64,000 bases of DNA, from the NCBI GenBank assembly GCA_021234155.1, contig JAJEKV010000052.1, positions 6,293,857-6,357,856 of the forward strand. Direction: 5' to 3'. The stretch comes from Isoetes taiwanensis. Taxonomy: Eukaryota > Streptophyta > Lycopodiopsida > Isoetales > Isoetaceae. The translations under genes and the position numbers were made by a program. Numbering within the stretch: the first letter of the stretch is position 1; the number at the start of each line of letters is the position of its first letter. The notes beneath the pieces are model-generated. The model ran no database searches. It was not told the DNA's origin and saw only the letters and a program-made list of their open reading frames with translations. This document shows, one piece after another, positions 60,901 through 64,000 of the stretch.

Positions 60901-63900
60901 TTCACGCCCTTTAGGCCATAGATACAAAGAACACAGATGATACGAGAATGCGGAACTACCCAAAGCAATCGGTAACCCGGTGAAGTCCCGACCGAGGCCC
61001 GCGGCTACATAACAAAATATCGTGAAATAACAAAGGGGACAATGCAAAGACCATAACATGTGTGTTCATTGTATTTACAAGCGCCTTAGATCATACCTTT
61101 GGCCCTTGGTCGAGGTTGCCCATACAATCAACCCTCACGTAGCGAGATCACCGATGAAGCTCGCACCACAGCAGCTTGTTGATGTTAAGGCTCAAACCCT
61201 CTATAAGGTCGATGCGGACTCACTTCACCACCACATTATTTACTGTTTAAGCCCCTTTAGATATGGTGGTTTCATGACTTTTAATATTAAAGTTCCAATT
61301 TCCTTAGCTAAATTAAATGCACTGTGCGGCACCCAAACTAGAGACTCGACTAGCTTCCTCCTGCTTAAAATCCATATAGGGTCTACTCTAACGAATCATC
61401 GAACTCCTATCAAGCAAATTCCCGCTAGCCCCCAAATTTAGGGAGCCAAGAATCGCCCACTTTAGAGTGCTCAAATTATTACACTTAACGGCGGTGCGCG
61501 GCGGCGGGTAGACAAAAGCATGCGCCCACGATGCTGGCGCAGTTGTGGTTTTATTCGCTTTAAAAGCACCCCTCGCTTTTGCTTAATTTGGTGTCAGGGC
61601 GTGAACGCCATTTTTGTGGATAATCTCTTCTGCGTAATTTCCGCACGCCCACCTCACCAACGTAACCATAGGGAAAATGATTGTGGATTTTCGAAGTGGT
61701 AGTATCGCCAGTAAATAACGACGAGTCTTAACCACTTCATCTCATACCCCAAATCAAATTCACTTATTCCTCCCTCTCTTGAATTCGCGAAGCCCCCAGC
61801 TACCGCCTCGAGCCAATCAATACACGCTTAGCATTGATGTTCGATGAATCTTTAATATTAAAGTTGTTCCGTGATTTGTTACCACGCAAATACAGCCATT
61901 CGCGAAAGATCCAGCTCTCCCACTTCGCGAAACTGATGCAGAGAAGAGAGAAATACGTGATCACTTCGGATTAAGACGAAAGCTATTGAACGGAAGATCC
62001 GAAAGCATGAGACGCAGTAAGAAATAGCCAAGCTTGTAGCTGATTACTTCCAGCAAGCCTCACTAAAAGCATTCCACCTCGAACCTGAAGGCCTTATGAG
62101 GCAGGTTCATCACCACTTAAATAGAAATTTAAACCCCGAATTCCGCCGCTAAATCCAAAGATGCAAAAGCAAATAAAAGCGCCACCTGAAATAGACAAAT
62201 GGCAGCCAAGCAAAGAGGCAAAGGAATCATGGTATTTGAGAGCCGTAACCTCGACATCGCGATGGCTTTTCCACAAAATCCGATGCAATTCTACTTCATG
62301 CGCAAGGCTGGTAGGTATATCTAATTCTTGCTTTCTATACCAGTACTTTGGCGCTTTGTATCCGTCGGCATCGGCTGGATATGTTCATATTGATTAATGT
62401 GCATATTTCTGCGATACTGTGAGGTCAAACAAATCGGCCGATTAAGAAAACCTGCCGCCCTGAAATGGTCCGCGGTCTTGCTTCCAAAGGAGGTCAGAGG
62501 TAACGACTTTTCACCTCGCCATAGCTAAAGCATAACGCACTCGAAACAAAATAAATGAGTCTCTCCGCAAGATGTTGTGAACACCGCTAGTGGAGTCAAA
62601 GCCTGACTCTTTATCCCTAACCTTATGGAGGTCACACAGCTTCATACAAAAGGCCCTCGCTATTACATAAGTATTTCTGTCCAAAGGCCACCATCCAACT
62701 GGGCAGTTTATTTCGCAAATGTAATAATAAAAAGGCACATCCCTCGGCTTGCTTAAAGGCTTCTGGCAGTTGCAGCCTGCTTCATACCTAAAGGAAACCC
62801 TACGCATATACCATATGTATTGAGTATGCCATGGTAGCCCCGAATGCATTAAGGTCGTAAAAACCCGGATTTCATGGTGAAGAGCAAGTGTCGCTATGAA
62901 AACTGCGGGACCCGGCCACCAACATAGTACATGACTCCACCAGCCGAAATTGAGGGTCATCGTGGGTTTGCAACAAGAGCGAGGGGTGAAGAATGGTATA
63001 AAGATGACCGCTTGATGCAATGCCGGGCGTGGCATAAAAATCTTCCCATAAGGTCCAAGAGAAAGAGAGCAGAATCATGAGTTCTTGCTTGAATGGAAAA
63101 CGCTTGAAAAGGTAATACTCTTTTCATTGCATTACGTCAAACATGCCGCTACAGTCACATCCGTCATCGCTTTTGTGCTTCAACTTTGCACTAATCTTCC
63201 GCTTTATGCACCCGCCCGTGATCTGGAGAATGGCAGTCGGAGCGTGATCGTGATACTGCTGAAGTGCCGTGGCGCCAGAAGAAAAAGATCCAATGCCACC
63301 AAGAAGGGTAGAAACAAAAGTAAGAAATCCGCCGTAGCCGGGTGGGACACATCCCCGGCTTCCACAATACGCTCTTTGCAAAGGCGGGAAACAAAAGTAA
63401 GTAGAAATCCAAGGGTAGCCGCAGGTGGACAGCCCTGCCGCAGCATGACAATTCCCCAAACAGAAAAAAGAAAGGACCAAAGCCACCTTTAGATCAAGGC
63501 CTTTTGCCAGGAACTGTAGCGAAGGTTGATCATTTCATATCTCAGGTGGTTCCATATCAAGATATTCGCGGCTAATACAAACACAGTGTTTAGATGAAGT
63601 GCCGTATGCACTGTGAGCCGTCTGATAATATCCAATCCATTGTTTCAGAATTGATTTTGCAAAGAATTACAAAGATAAAATACAAAGGAGGGTTCAAAGC
63701 CGCGACGCAATAATGACTGCATACCCCTCATCTACATCACGATAGGATGGACATCAGCCTGGATCAAAGCTATTGAAGGAAAACCCATTTTTACTGAGTG
63801 ATGACAAATTCATGACACCTTTTGTGTAGCACCGCTCTTTAGGGAAAGCAACTTGCATTTGTATCAAATGGTGTAGGATTTCTCCGCATATATAGTTTGG

Positions 63901-64000
63901 TCGATGGTTGTTCTAGCCAATTCAAACTCGCCCGCCCCCATTTCCTACCAAGATATCACCATGAGCTAGGAGCAATACGTAACCGGAACGAAGTGCCGAA
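58000..64000. other. No supported gene
   Basis: The longest frame is 174 codons on minus (62511-63035), rich in W, C and H, with no motif that I recognise. Frames at 63085-63492 overlap on both strands in four phases. A 106-codon minus-strand frame (60739-61059) includes a hydrophobic start but shows no definable family. I see no repeats or RNA genes in this stretch. Confidence 0.4.

Noticed and set aside
60739-61059. Minus-strand frame with GLPIALG...FSY, slightly like a plant amino-acid transporter segment
   Set aside because: The likeness covers about 15 residues and then breaks; no set of membrane segments follows.
62511-63035. 174-codon minus-strand frame, one of the longest in the window
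   Set aside because: No domain, signal or coding bias is visible and composition (many W, C, H) is atypical; probably chance.

Overview
The window looks like nuclear DNA from a land plant with a large, repeat-rich genome. The evidence is plant-style LTR retrotransposon ends (TG...CA termini, primer-binding and polypurine sites), a decayed plant-type LINE, AT-rich satellite arrays, long poly-A/T runs, and almost no long open frames in 64 kb. I see no bacterial operons, CRISPR, rRNA, or canonical tRNA gene. I cannot place the species; a gymnosperm, fern or similar large genome would fit, but this is inference.

Layout. 1-4.0 kb: gene-poor, with short duplications. 4.0-4.86 kb: an AT-rich tandem array of roughly 200-230 bp units. 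4.99-18.14 kb: two direct copies of a LTR-like sequence about 1 kb long. The left copy ends at 5967 and is followed by a primer-binding-like site; the right copy is preceded by a polypurine tract and probably spans 16662-18144. This suggests one large decayed Ty3/gypsy-like element. A second, complete but non-coding LTR element (10819-13503) is nested inside it, with a perfect 5-bp target duplication, CTAAT. 19.4-20.15 kb (minus strand): the most gene-like protein-coding blocks in the window, not recognised. 22.57-24.6 kb: a 457-bp inverted-repeat element, related hairpin cores and local duplications. 25-26.3 kb: degenerate repeats of a short coding-like family. 26-38.9 kb: mostly unassigned, with coding-like scraps near 35.1 and 36.3-37.1 kb. 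38.9-40.2 kb (minus strand): a LINE reverse transcriptase remnant with recognisable RT motifs and C-terminal region. 43.3-46.4 kb: a tandem array whose units each carry a tRNA-like A-box/B-box pair on the minus strand, interrupted by about 1 kb of the inverted-repeat family also seen at 22.6 kb. 46.4-64 kb: no confident feature.

The parts do not form a metabolic or regulatory system. The window is best read as layered transposon history: an old LTR element hit by a younger non-autonomous one, a LINE, SINE-like tandem units hit by an inverted-repeat element, and satellites. A notable cross-cutting signal is that repeat copies differ mainly by small indels grouped around CG/CNG-rich spots, while long AT-rich stretches stay identical. 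That pattern could come from methylated-DNA basecalling errors as well as from real decay, and it affects how every broken reading frame here should be judged.
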